This document shows positions 1 to 23,519 of a stretch of 64,000 nucleotides of DNA, one piece after another. The translations under genes and the position numbers were made by a program. Under the pieces are notes generated by a model, which was not told where the DNA came from, ran no database searches, and worked only from the letters and a program-made list of their open reading frames with translations. How positions within the stretch are numbered: the stretch's first letter is position 1; each line of letters begins with the position of its first letter. This stretch comes from Thamnaconus septentrionalis (lineage: Eukaryota > Chordata > Actinopteri > Tetraodontiformes > Monacanthidae): positions 7,524,501 through 7,588,500 of the forward strand of contig CM020507.1 of NCBI GenBank assembly GCA_009823395.1. The letters are read 5' to 3'.

Positions 1-111
1 CTTCCAGGTGGCAAAAAGCGAAGTGCACCCGTAGGCAGCGAGCTCGACCTGCGACCTGAAACACTGGACTATTTAATTTGTGAACCCTACCCCTCCAAGT
101 TTTACCAATAA
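1..111 (+). CDS. Probable terminal exon of an unidentified plus-strand gene (partial)
   Basis: Frame 1 is open from the first base for 36 codons and closes with TAA at 109-111. The translated tail ends in DYLICEPYPSKFYQ, a composition that looks like real protein rather than low-complexity sequence. An AATAAA overlaps the stop (107-112) and another lies at 357-362, as expected for a gene ending here. I do not recognise the family. The window edge cuts the exon, so the upstream splice site is not visible. A chance open frame is possible because 36 codons is short. Confidence 0.4.
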   Translation, partial: LPGGKKRSAPVGSELDLRPETLDYLICEPYPSKFYQ

Positions 112-356
112 AAATGCCCTTAGTGCCTCAGTTTATTTTGTGTAAAATAGCTGCCTTGACTCTCCCACCCTTATTTTTATTTCAAACATTTAACAAATTA
201 GCTAGTTTATCATGGGCTTTTTTGTCCTGTTTTGTTAATATTCATTCTGTAAGAAAATGTCTTGATGTGCGCCGTTACCTTTGTTGGCAGTAGACGAAGG
301 GGGTCTTAAACTAACACTTTTCTAATCTAATCTGTCCTGAGTGTCGACGCAAATGT

Positions 357-362
357 AATAAA
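357..362 (+). terminator. Candidate polyadenylation signal AATAAA
   Basis: Canonical AATAAA about 250 nt after the stop codon at 109-111, followed by a TG/T-rich stretch (TTTGTTTTAAATTG, then TTTTCTGTTG) typical of a downstream element. It would end the transcript of the partial plus-strand gene at the window start. The earlier AATAAA at 107-112 overlaps the stop codon and is less likely to be used. Confidence 0.4.
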
Positions 363-378
363 CGTTTGTTTTAAATTG

Positions 379-1857
379 TACGCTTGCTTTTCTGTTGTCA
401 TTTTTGGGCAACAGTGCCGCCCAGTGGTGACCAAGGAGACTGAATATTTTCAACTTTTTCTTTGAGGGCTCGTTATCCTTTATTCAATGTACAGATGTTC
501 TCTATACATCTTGGTCCATCATTGAAAAGGGTTAATTGTAACACTGAATGACTTTAACCTCTGGCTCATCAGCTTAAATTCCAATTCAGCAATTAGGTTA
601 CATAACTGTACTTTTCACGTTCCTAAAAGGTTCCACAAATACCCACATCCTGGGATCAGTTTCACATTCACACGGTGGAAGGAAGACTTGGGAGGCGAAA
701 GCAAGTGACCAGAAAGCAACCACTGCAATGGTTTATTTCTAAAACTTTTGGACAGAAACGTGAAGACGACACAACTGTAACTGCACTGCGTGACTTTCAA
801 GCGCGACCCGACACGCCGGACGAACCACTATATGGCAACGTCACACGTTTATTTTGGAGGCGGTTTTACATACTACCATTACAAATACATAAGATTCTAA
901 AATGACGGAACGGAACCCAATAATTAACCTCGATGAAAGACGGAGTAATAAAAGTGTTGAACGTTTGCTACGACGTTATTGTCAATGTCTGTTTTGCATT
1001 TCATATTGGTGTTTTTCCTGAACGAACACGAGCGCTCCAGCTCGGCGACTATTTGTATTTCCCCACATCAATAAACTAGCGCTGCAGCGTGTTTACTTCG
1101 TCACTTCGCCATTTCCACCGAAAGTTACCCAGAGCTGCTTTAAAGCTACAGCACACCTGGTATCTTCCCGCCCTTCAGGAGAAACAGAGAAGACGCTACA
1201 GTGCGTCTCGTCACTGTGGCCTGATTTATCATTTGGCTGCGTGACACGCGACATTCTTCCAACACTGAGAACACAGATATGTGCCACCTTGTTGTTAAAA
1301 ATACACCGGCACTTGTACACACGCTCAACACCCTCCTGTCCTAGAGAGACTCCAGACGGCGGGTCCGAGTCACAAAAAGTGCAGACATGTAAACAATTAA
1401 ATATCAATGTGGCATAAAATAACCCCCCCCCCCCCCTAGTTTATCTGTCAGACTCCAGACAAGACAAAAAAAAAAACAAAGTAAACTTGAAAGGCAGAGT
1501 AACACCTGGCTGCAGGTGGCAGGGACCTGAGAGAGCGATCAGAAACGCATTGCTGCCCTTTGTGATATCAAGGTGGCAGAGGTGTGTGTGTCCAAAATTG
1601 AATAAGCGACAGTTGGACTTTTCTCACGTCTGCAGAGTTCAACGACGGACTGCAGACACACATTGTGAGAAAATATACTCACCTACAATTTGTAAAAAAT
1701 TAAAAATCTGAGTAAAATAGAATAACATAATAAAATAGATAACATCAGCAAACAGAATTGTTTAAAACATACTTGTTCAACATTACATGGTTTCATTTAC
1801 TAATTCATTATTACTTATTTCACCTTATTCAGTACAATTTGGGATGTGCGCATGACT

Positions 1858-1907
<50 letters not shown>

Positions 1908-2174
1908 AACATAAATATCAAAGTGAAAAAAATCTGTTTGCATGACAGAATAAAAAGGTTATTAACTGAGCCACTGTTTTCCAAAGAAGGAAAATGAGGT
2001 ACAGCACCATACATCACACCTGGCGATGTGAGAGTGAAGACGTCCCGTCTTGTCTTTGGCCAACTAGACAGTCGCACAGTGTCATCACCTGAACCCAAAC
2101 CTCTGCAGTGTCAGAAGAGGAAGCAGCAGAATCCGTCTCACCCAATCGGTTTCTCTTTCACTCGGCTCTCAACA
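379..2174. other. Gene-free stretch between the partial gene and the SLC16 stop codon
   Basis: No convincing coding exon was seen. It holds a 14-C homopolymer near 1423, an (AT)n microsatellite at 1861-1903 and AT-rich DNA. The right part is presumably the 3' UTR of the minus-strand SLC16 gene, although no clear minus-strand AATAAA was found just below its stop. Confidence 0.5.
1861..1903. repeat. (AT)n microsatellite, about 43 bp
   Basis: Uninterrupted alternating AT at 1861-1903. It lies about 270 bp beyond the SLC16 stop codon, probably in or near its 3' UTR. Confidence 0.95.
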
Positions 2175-2395
2175 TTAAGTCCAGTCATCATACTGGGGCA
2201 GCTCACTGAGTGGAGTCGATCCAGAAGAGCCTCGCTTGACCAATGCCGGCTGGTTGCTCTCCAGGCCTTCCGTCTGCGCCGCCCTCTTCTGAACGAGGCG
2301 GTCCACCAGCACGACAAACGCCGCTGACACGACGAGGCAGGAGCCCGAGAGGTAGAAGGCGTAGCTGTAGTCCTCCATCGCGTCCACCAGCCAGC
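2175..2395 (-). CDS. SLC16-like coding exon 4 (aa 369-441, stop)
   Basis: Acceptor TGTGCCAG at 2396; the TAA stop is at 2177-2175. It encodes the end of TM11, TM12 (AFYLSGSCLVVSAAFVVLV) and a 40-residue cytoplasmic tail ending LPQYDDWT. The tail is short for the family and its function is unknown. Confidence 0.9.
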
Positions 2396-4286
2396 CTGGC
2401 ACACAGACAGACAGACAGACACACAAACACGGAGAACAACAACAACAAACAAAAGATCAGAGAAGAAAACATACTGCCCATACACACACACCAGCCCTAA
2501 AGTGTCTAGTTTAAGATGAGATTGTGTTGCAATTGTTGTAGTTGTTGTAATTCAGAAGTTACACTGCTGTTGCATTTTCAATAGTAATGCAATTACAATT
2601 GTAATTGTAACCAACATTTGCAAAGTAATCTTCCCAACACTGCGAATCCTTATGCAATCTCTTCTCCTTAAATGAACCTTGTGGTAAGAATTCATTGAGA
2701 CCAGGCCCTTTACAGGATGCCAGCAGAGGGAGTGTCGCTGACAACACACTTCACTGCTGCAAGTTCTGACTTCTAAAGTAGATCTGGGTGAAGTCGCATA
2801 ACTTTGCGACTTGAGTAATGTCTGTGTTTACGATGAAGAGATGACGACTCAATGGAGAAAAAAAGGCTGTTTTGTAAAACACAAAAACAAAAAGCCGTAT
2901 CGTGGTGTGAGGGACAGCTCGGCGGCTTACTGAGTTCAACAATATTTTTCTATGATTTCTTTTGCTACAGGGGACCACATGCGGCCCATTAAGCTTTATA
3001 ATCCGCCCTGCCAAACTTGAAGAAATTATGTCAATAGTAAGTCAGTAATAAAATAGCTGTATTTCTTCTTTTTTAAAGGGTTTTAAGAATCATTCCAATA
3101 AATCGCTGAATACTCAATACACATACGGTATCTTGTTTTAACGCTTTTGCTCATTTTCAGTTGACACTAAAGAACATGTTTTCTACATATCCCATGATAT
3201 ATTATTTTCTCTCTGAGGTGGGTCACCAAAACACTCCATCCATCTGCTGCTGCTCTGGCCTCCCTGTCAAATTTTAGAACCCAGTGTGGACCACCAGTCA
3301 AAAAGCTTGCCCACCCCTGACTAGAGACAAGACTGAGACTAAATGAACCCCCTGACTCCGCACCTCCTCCTCTTCCTCACAAACCCTCCATTTCCGCGCG
3401 CTCACCTGCGGCGGGAGGACCCACAAAGCCGCCGATGCTCCTGAAGAGCATGAAGAGCCCCAGGGCGCAGTCGAAGCCCTCCAGGCCCACCACGTCCAGG
3501 ATGGAGGTGACGTGCACGGCCACCACGCAGCCGAACAGGAAGCCGTAGAGCGCCGCCGAGGCCACGACGGCCCAGTAGATGTGGCTGATGGGCAGCAGGA
3601 AGAGCACCACGCCCTGCAGCGCCACCACGGTGGCCAGCAGCTGCAGGTTCCTGGCCAGCCTCAGGTTGGCCACCCATCCGCAGATCAGCCGGCCCGCCAG
3701 GTCGGCCATGGCCAGCGCCGACAGGACCATGGCCGGCCAGTAGTCGCCGACGCCCAGGCTGCTGACGAAGGGCACCAGGAAGAGCGGCGGGATGAAGAAG
3801 GCTGCCGCCGACGAGACGCCGAACAGGATGTAGAAGAGCATCTCGGGTTTCCTCAGCAGCTGGAAGTTCATCCTATTCTTCTTCTTCTGGGGCTCCGCCG
3901 CCGCCACAGCGAGGCTCTCAGTGTCCTCTGGCAGGGGCCTCATGAGGGCGCCGCACACACACAGGTTGAGCTGGAGGCCTCCGATGATGAGCAGGGCGCC
4001 GCGCCACCTGTATGTCTGGATCAGCCACTGGAAGAAGGGGCTGAAGAGGAAGGAGAAGACGCACTCGCCCGAGCTGGCCACAGCGAAGGCGAAGGGACGC
4101 CAGTGGACAAAGTAGCGGCTCACCACGCTGTTGGCCGGGATCCAGGAGAAGGAGATGCCCAGTCCTGGAGGGAGAGAGGAAAAGCTGTTTTTTCCATTTC
4201 ATTTTATTTGTTCATTTTTGTTCTGCTCGTAATATTACATAGCATATACACGTATATATATATGGAGAGAGAGAGAGGGAGGGAGG

Positions 4287-4367
<81 letters not shown>

Positions 4368-4991
4368 ATATGAAGTATAATATAATTATAGTTATAATAA
4401 TATAATAATTGTAGTTAATATTATATAATAGAATACTAGTTAGTTGTCAAATAGTTAAATATAATAACATTTTTACTTTGTTAAAAGACAGGAAGGAGTT
4501 AGTGGAGTCAGTGTGCTTACCTTGCAGGAAGCCCATGGAGAGGTAGAGCCAAGGCAGACTGAGGTCCAGAGATGCCAGCAGCATCCCCGAGGCAGCCAAC
4601 AGGCCCCCGCCCATGATGACCGCTCTCTGGGAGAACTGCAGGGTCAGCATGCTGGCTGCCGGTGCTGTCAAGACAGAAAAGTCATCCGTGTGTAAGTATG
4701 TGGTGATCATGGTGGTGGGGTCATATCAATAATAGTGAAAAACCTGAGCAGAAGAGCTCCTGCAGCCAGGAGGAGCTTTTGTCACGGACCTCCCAGATGA
4801 AACATAGCGATGGTGGTGGAGGTGACCCACGACACGGTGCTGAGGGGGACATCAAAGTGGCTCTGGATGTCCAGAAAGAAGAGGCCGAAGTTCTTGAGGA
4901 CACCGGCGGTCAGGCCCATTATTAAAAAGGCTGACATGACCACCACCCAGCCGTAGCCCCCATCAGGAGCTTTGTGTCTGTGTGGCTTCAT
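2175..4991 (-). CDS. SLC16-family monocarboxylate transporter-like protein, complete, 4 coding exons, 441 aa
   Basis: Coding exons in transcript order are 4991-4790, 4664-4521, 4164-3406 and 2395-2175, all with GT-AG introns in phase 1. Together they give 441 codons plus TAA. Twelve membrane spans are expected, with a short loop between TM6 and TM7 (about residues 190-213). The family signature before TM1 reads PDGGYGW (residues 9-15), with Tyr where most members have Trp or Phe. Residues D270 and R274 in the helix-8 motif MADLAGR have the spacing of the MCT1 Asp302/Arg306 pair that is needed for proton-coupled transport. The SPFFQWL and LNLCVCGALMRP segments resemble the MCT12/MCT13 branch of the family, but I cannot assign an ortholog by eye. 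Other family members carry lactate, ketone bodies, creatine or aromatic amino acids, so the substrate is open. JAK2 lies upstream on the same strand as a separate gene. Confidence 0.9.
2968..3320 (-). mobile_element. hAT-like non-autonomous element in SLC16 intron 3 (minus orientation)
   Basis: Read on the minus strand, it begins CAGGGGTGGGCAAGC, followed by a 'GACTGGTGG..CCACA' and 'GGTTCTAAAATTTGACA' block, and it ends near GGGCCGCATG. The same blocks in the same order occur at 51980-52385, a copy with 8-bp flanking duplications typical of hAT elements. One end here looks internally deleted and no flanking duplication was found. Confidence 0.6.
3406..4164 (-). CDS. SLC16-like coding exon 3 (aa 116-368)
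   Basis: The large 759-bp exon is typical of SLC16 genes. It starts GLGISFSWIPAN and ends VGPPAAG. It covers TM4-TM11, the second family signature region (SRYFVHWRPFAFAVASSGE), the short charged central loop (EPQKKKNR) and the D270/R274 pair. The exon is CpG- and GC-rich compared with its surroundings. The reverse strand has a long open frame (3512-4405) that is only its shadow. Confidence 0.92.
4265..4364. repeat. (GA)n microsatellite in SLC16 intron 2, about 100 bp
   Basis: GA dinucleotides with a short GGGA interruption near 4278-4292. This purine-only strand lies in the intron between coding exons 2 and 3. Confidence 0.95.
4521..4664 (-). CDS. SLC16-like coding exon 2 (aa 68-115)
   Basis: Acceptor CTTGACAG at 4665, donor GTAAGC at 4520. 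It encodes APAASMLTLQFSQRAVIMGG and GMLLASLDLSLPWLYLSMGF (TM2-TM4). The exon boundary after GFLQ-G matches the usual intron position in SLC16 genes. Confidence 0.9.
4790..4991 (-). CDS. SLC16-like coding exon 1 (aa 1-67)
   Basis: The ATG at 4991-4989 starts MKPHRHKAPDGGYGWVVV. It was chosen because it lies just before the conserved DGGYGW signature. An acceptor (CTCCAAAG) ends at 5006, so the exon carries about 14 nt of 5' UTR and there is an upstream non-coding exon. The donor GTCCGT follows 4790, phase 1. The exon encodes TM1 and the start of TM2. Confidence 0.88.
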
Positions 4992-5380
4992 CTTCAGCAG
5001 TGAGTCTTTGGAGGACACAGGACACACTGTCAACATTGTGCAGAGTAAGAGCATAGATTATATTTCTATACTCAAATTGTATTTTTCCCACCCCAGGACT
5101 TTCAACAATAATCCTCTAACACTGTCAGGATCTTCTAAGAAGCACCGCAATGTTGCAACAACCTTCTTTCACAGCAGCGACCTTCATCGCTGCATTGCAG
5201 CCTCTGCCCGGTGTGTCACTCACCCGCTGTATTTATATTTTGTGAAGCCAAAGAAAGCAGGCTGTTCTGCATGACAGGCTCTTCTCCTGCAACAATTATG
5301 GCAGGTATGGGGTGGAACATTTTAAGCTGCAAGGTTAAAGAGACAGCTTTCCAGCAAAGAGAGGCCAGACAAAGGGACAG

Positions 5381-5604
5381 GAACTAGGACTAGAACTGGA
5401 TCCCGGTCTAGAACTAGATCTCGGACAAGAACTAGATCCCGGGCTACAACTAGATCCTGGGCTAGAAATAAATCCCAGGCTAGAACTAGATCTGGACTAG
5501 AACTAGATCCCGCACTAGAGCTAAATCCAGACTAGATCTAGATCCCAGGCTAGAACTAGATCCTGGGTTAGAAATAGATCTAGGGCTAATACTAGATCCA
5601 GGTT
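5381..5604. repeat. Minisatellite, about 18-22 bp unit built on CTAGAACTAGATCC
   Basis: About eleven degenerate copies of a unit close to CTAGAACTAGATCCCGGG, each with an internal CTAG palindrome. It lies in the SLC16 intron between the probable non-coding first exon and the ATG exon. Copies vary at CCCGGG/CTCGGA/CTGGGC, so this is a diverged tandem array with no unique spacers, not a CRISPR array. Confidence 0.9.
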
Positions 5605-6242
5605 TAAACCTGTCGCTAGTTGTGCTAGTTGTGCTGTTCCGGATACACCCCTTTTCATGCAGTGTTTGCCCTGCTTGGTTGAGCCCACCTTCTTTACAGT
5701 GCGTCGAGATGCAGCAAAAACAAATAACAGCTATGAACGACGTAGTTCTGAAACGCCTGCGACGGCTGCACAACAAAGATTATCCATTCACATGTAACAA
5801 TGAATACTCTGACTGAAACAGTCCTTATCAGGTCAGATTGAGACATACTACTAGAGCTTTTGAACCAGGTCTTTGTCAGACTGGTGCAGCTCCTGCTGGT
5901 CTTATCCACAGGTAGCGACGTAATAGACATGCTGTGTCTCAAAGCACAGAGCCAAATTTAATAGAAAACAATTTCCAAGGACATCAGAACAATTCTCTTT
6001 TATTTACACAAAACATGAGCGACAAAGTGCCACAGATAAGGGACAGTGTCGAGACAAAGCAAATTCAAGGTTCAGCTTGATGCAAAATTCACTTAACATG
6101 TTTTGGTCACAATAATCTGCATATGTAACTTGCCAACAAACTCTTAGATGGGAAAAGATATGACAGATTTGATAATTTAACTAATTTCATGCTCCATCTC
6201 CACCAAGAGTGCATAAAAAAAGGTTTTTGCAAAATGAGCTCC

Positions 6243-6330
6243 TGTGATGTCACAGAGGGTTAACCCTCATCTCCTTAGCCAATATTTGCTCCACCCTCTG
6301 AGGTCGCTTTAAAGGGTGGTCCATCAAATC
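6243..6330. repeat. Diverged repeat copy (left member of an inverted pair)
   Basis: It contains TGTGATGTCACAGAGGGTT at its left and AAAGGGTGGTCCATCAAATC at its right. The reverse complement of 7404-7497 has the same two blocks at similar spacing, so the two are inverted copies of one repeat family. Confidence 0.6.
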
Positions 6331-6618
6331 AGTTTGAGCCGGAAGATAAAACCCAAATTTATTCTGGAGATCTATAAATAGATATATTTATTTCTTTTGA
6401 CAAGAAATCATAAGAGGCTGTTTTTTTTTTTTCGTTTTGTGAGAAACAAAAGGAAAAAAACAAGACATGGAACCTGACTTAACTGGTCATTGTGTTTTAT
6501 TTATTTATTTATTTGTTATTTAAAAACAAACAAACAAACAAAAAAAACACCCTACCTTAACTTTTACTTTATCACTTCACCTATCTGAAAGAGCAGAAAG
6601 CAGAAAAAGATAGCTCAC

Positions 6619-6900
6619 CTCAGTCACCTCCACTGCCGCACGGCTCCTCTCGGCTCTCTCCGAGCTTACGAGGTGTTTCTGATCTCTCTTCGGTCACTCC
6701 TCCAAAAGTTGGAGGCGCGCGGCACAACGCGCAGCCGACACTTCCGGTGTTGGCGAGACTGCTCGGTCCCGTCCACGCATCGTGAACGTCCGACGCGGCA
6801 GCGGCAGCATCTTCCAAGCAGCTGCTGGCCGAGTGTCAATAACAAAGTAAAGGCCTGGAAAACGTCACGTTTGCAAGCGACGCCCCAGCCAGCGTAACAT
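6619..6900 (-). promoter_or_regulatory. CpG-rich promoter and probable non-coding first exon of the SLC16-like gene
   Basis: The block is CpG-dense (GCGCGCGGCACAACGCGC, GACGCGGCAGCGG) in an AT-rich setting. On the minus strand it contains a good donor, TGAG then GTGAGC, at 6618, so 6619 would be the end of a 5' UTR exon that joins the acceptor at 5006. The transcription start is not resolvable by eye. The link to the SLC16 gene is inference from strand, distance and splice sites. Confidence 0.5.
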
Positions 6901-7044
6901 CCGGTTTTAAAAATAAAACGACGTCGAAAAAACATGAGCGCTGTTGGGAAAACACAAACAGATGTAGTAGCCAATCAGACAAAACTATTTCTTCCAATCT
7001 TGACCAGCTTTTTTTTGGACAAAGTTATGGAATTTATGTATGTA

Positions 7045-7332
7045 CAGCTGTGTTCGAAATAATAGCAATGTGTTTAAAATGTGAGTAAAGTTCAAAATCC
7101 TTATAATAGATTTTCAGTGCATTGGGAACACTGCGCTTTATACCCTGGATCGAAATGTGAAGAAAAATGTGTAAATTTATAATTACTTTTCAGATAATGA
7201 AAAAAAAGAAGGAATATTGGGTTGTTCAAAAAAGAAAAGAAAAAAAGAAATAGCATCAAAGGATCACTATTTTAAGGATTTTGAGCTTTAGTCACGTTTT
7301 TAAACACACTGCTATTATTTTGAACACAACTG
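7045..7332. mobile_element. Tc1/mariner-like MITE with intact terminal inverted repeats, 288 bp
   Basis: The left end CAGCTGTGTTCGAAATAATA and the reverse complement of the right end (CAGTTGTGTTCAAAATAATA) match over about 35 bp with three differences. TA dinucleotides flank both ends (7043-7044 and 7333-7334), as expected for a Tc1/mariner target duplication. The interior is AT-rich and has no open frame, so the element is non-autonomous. Confidence 0.85.
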
Positions 7333-7403
7333 TATGTATGTATATATGTATATGTACAGTATGTAGTACACATATATAAATATTTTACAGCTAAAACTGA
7401 TGC

Positions 7404-7519
7404 TTGTTGGACCACCCCTTTACCTTAGAGGGCGGGACTAATACAGGTTTAGGGATTGTTCACTACCTTGGGACAGGTATTCAAACCCTCTGTGATATCA
7501 CAGAGGGTTAACCGCTTAT
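7404..7519. repeat. Second repeat copy ending in a 26-bp perfect palindrome (7484-7509)
   Basis: GGACCACCCCTTTA at its left is the reverse complement of the block near 6313-6326. At 7484-7509 the sequence AACCCTCTGTGAT is followed directly by its exact reverse complement. A further direct match to 6243-6265 (CACAGAGGGTTAACC) continues to 7513, so an inverted and a direct copy meet at the palindrome. Confidence 0.7.
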
Positions 7520-7906
7520 CAGACAGTTATCCGAAAGTCAGAGGTTGTTCGAGCAGCTGGGACAAAACTCGCATCAAGAAGGAACCTCGGCACGGACCCA
7601 AGTCACCAAGGCTTCTTGAGGCTGGTTCTTAAAACAGATCAGTCAAAATGACACTGTCCAATAGGGCTGCAGATTGCTTCTTGTGTTTCCAAAAGAAATT
7701 CTGCAACTGGATCGTGCAAAGCTTCCATCTTTTTAGGCTATTGTGCACTACGTAACATTTGTGCATTCTCGTGTCAGCCACCAAATCTGACGTCACAAAG
7801 GCATTTAAATTTAAATTTAAACAAATATTTTAAAGCTGTAAGACAAGGGAGAAGAAATTGCACAACAGAAATGTATATATATATATATTTAAATTTAAAC
7901 TGCTCT
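7520..7906. other. Gene-free stretch between SLC16 promoter side and JAK2 3' end
   Basis: No coding exon was recognised. It contains AT-rich runs (ATTTAAATTTAAA twice, near 7804 and 7887) and a short AT microsatellite near 7873. Confidence 0.5.
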
Positions 7907-7912
7907 TTTATT
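7907..7912 (-). terminator. Candidate JAK2 polyadenylation signal (AATAAA on minus strand)
   Basis: TTTATT on the plus strand reads AATAAA on the minus strand about 515 nt beyond the JAK2 stop. It is the clearest canonical signal below the stop codon. The 3' end would fall near 7880-7895. Confidence 0.4.
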
Positions 7913-8188
7913 TTCACACCACCTCTCACAATGAAAACAAAACAATGACAAGACTTTTTAAAATCACTTCTGCATGTACTTAATTTACATTGGTATTTTG
8001 TAGCCATTTCAAATATAGAATTTCCTATATTTGCCATTTTATAAAATTATAAAATTTTTCTGGACATATTTACACAAATACACTGTAAGTATATACACAT
8101 ACATAAAAAAACATGAAGTTATTTTTTTCTTGAGGTGAGGTTAGACGGGAATGACGAGAGCCAGCCCTGCTAGCTCTTCGTAAAGACA

Positions 8189-8283
8189 CATTCGCTTCAT
8201 CGCCCACCCACCCATCACGTGGATGAAATCCACTTCAGTTTTTGGGGTTCAGTACCTTGCTCGAAGGCACCTTGGCAGTTTGG
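8189..8283. repeat. SINE-like fragment in JAK2 3' UTR
   Basis: GGGGTTCAGTACCTTGCTCG and AAGGCACCTTGGCAG match a block seen again at 50786-50815 (GTGCCTTGCTCAATGGCACC). This 'TTCAGT-CCTTGCTC-AAGGCAC' block is common in teleost tRNA-derived SINEs. Only a fragment is present. Confidence 0.5.
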
Positions 8284-8427
8284 AAAATTTCCAAATCAGA
8301 AACATCCCCCTTTTTAGGAAAAGAGTCGTAATCCTGCGCAACTGGGATCTCTTGACCTCAGTCTTGACCTTCACCATCCACCTCATTTGAAGAGGAGCAG
8401 GGCACTTTGGGTGATTCTTTTTTTCAT

Positions 8428-21777
<13,350 letters not shown>

Positions 21778-23513
21778 GGCCGGTTGTGAGTTCCACTGAC
21801 ACAGCGCAACCTCAAGTCGTTTGAGAGAGGGGGAGAGAGAGAGAGAGGGGGAGAAGGAGGGAGCGAGAAAAAGGGAAGAAATAAAGTCAGCACGCGCACA
21901 CTGAATTCTCTTCCTTTTTCTCATCTAAGTTCATGTGTCATCCTCTGTTTCAGGGGTAGGGAAAAAAAACATTTAAACTGTTGCATAAACTGTTATCAGA
22001 TTTGTGTCTTACATAAAGCTACGGCGCAGAGGAACCATTGTCTGGAGAAAGGTTATAAAATCTGTAAATCTAATTTAGTAAAAAAAAAAAAACTGGCTAC
22101 TATCAGTTAGGGTTATAAAATGCAGGCCGGGGCAAACTAAATCTAGGGTATTTTTGTTTATTTATTTTCGCCCTGTTATATTACATCCTTCTGACCCAGT
22201 CTTTCTCACACTTACAACTGTCCCCTTTTCTTTTGCTGCCAGCACTTTTCTCTTCACGTCACCTGTGTATATGATAGTACACACAGGTATCTTTAACGAT
22301 CGTAACACAGATCTAAAATTAGCACAATACGTACTATAAGTGCGCAAACATCCAAATCAGCTGGTTTTGTTGATTTTGTGCAGACTGCTGACTGAAAATA
22401 GAGCCAAGAAGCACTGCGCGGGTGTGCTCTTGTTTAGACTGACGCAAATACTTTAAATGTATTTGCTTTGCAGGTGCAGTCAATGAATGGTGAAACAGCC
22501 TCCTTATACAAACTCTCAGACTGCCAGGAGCCCGTGGAAATTGCTACAGTTAAGGAAGAGACTGAACTCACGGAAAAAGGGCAGTGCAAAAAAAGGAAAA
22601 AAAAACAACAACAACTCTACAAGACAAGAGAAGTGAAACTGACAGACGCGCAACAGTTTTAACTTGGCAAAATGACAGATATGGCACTGCGATCATCCGT
22701 TTCCCGTCGAAAAGAAAACTCCCAAGGGTCGGTTACAAAACTGGGCATTTATGGGGTCAGATGCAGCCGCAGTGCGAGCTTATCCAACAGGAGCCGTGAC
22801 AGGGTGCCAATATTCCCGAGTTTAAAGTCAAGCGAGCGACGCCCCGGAGCTCCGGGAGCGCAGACGATGGCCCCGAGTTCAGAGGGAGACAAGGGTTTAC
22901 GCACACAACTTGCCCATTGAGCTAAATTTCTTCAAGAATCCCAAAAGGCATAGGCTAGCAGTTACACAACCGTTGCATGTTCACATAACCCACATTATCT
23001 TCTTTTATAAGGGACAGCTGGAACTAAATGCTGGACGGTGTGACACAGGATGTCGGAGGCGGAGGGTGAAACGCCGACGACGAACCACCCTTGTCGGCAG
23101 CTTAGACACGGACATAGGTGTCCAGTGGAGAGACAGATAAAAAATATTTGTATAACATGACATTAAACCACATGTACACGTTCAAATCTAGGAAACGTGG
23201 CTAGAACATTCACTCATCGGGGCCAGGATCTTTTGCATGCTACCGTTAGCTAAAGCCTCGAAAGATCAACTTAAGGCAAGTGGCTTAGGAATCTGTGGTT
23301 GCAGAGCGCCACGCAAAATGACCAATATATATATATGTATATATGTTTTAAACAAAAGAAAAAAACAAAAAACAACAAGCTACTTTAAGCTTCAGGTCCA
23401 TCCCCCCGCTACCACCACCACCACCGCCATCACAAACACCTGTATATACTAGCGACGTGCACTTGGAAAACCCAAACAAGGCGAAGCTGTCAATGACACA
23501 TTCGGCGTAGTGC
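21778..23513. other. Probable jak2 5' intron
   Basis: No coding exon was seen. It holds a short (GA)n near 21828-21850 and AT-rich DNA. A candidate acceptor at 21796 and donor at 23519-23514 on the minus strand would make this the intron between the non-coding first exon and the ATG exon. Confidence 0.5.
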
Positions 23514-23519
23514 ACTTAC

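Noticed and set aside
3512..4405. 297-codon open frame on the plus strand
   Set aside because: It is the reverse-strand shadow of the GC-rich SLC16 exon 3 and continues into the (GA)n repeat; composition is H/Q/R/E-rich with no domain.
5381..5604. Possible CRISPR array
   Set aside because: Repeats are contiguous and degenerate, without unique spacers, in a vertebrate intron; it is a minisatellite.
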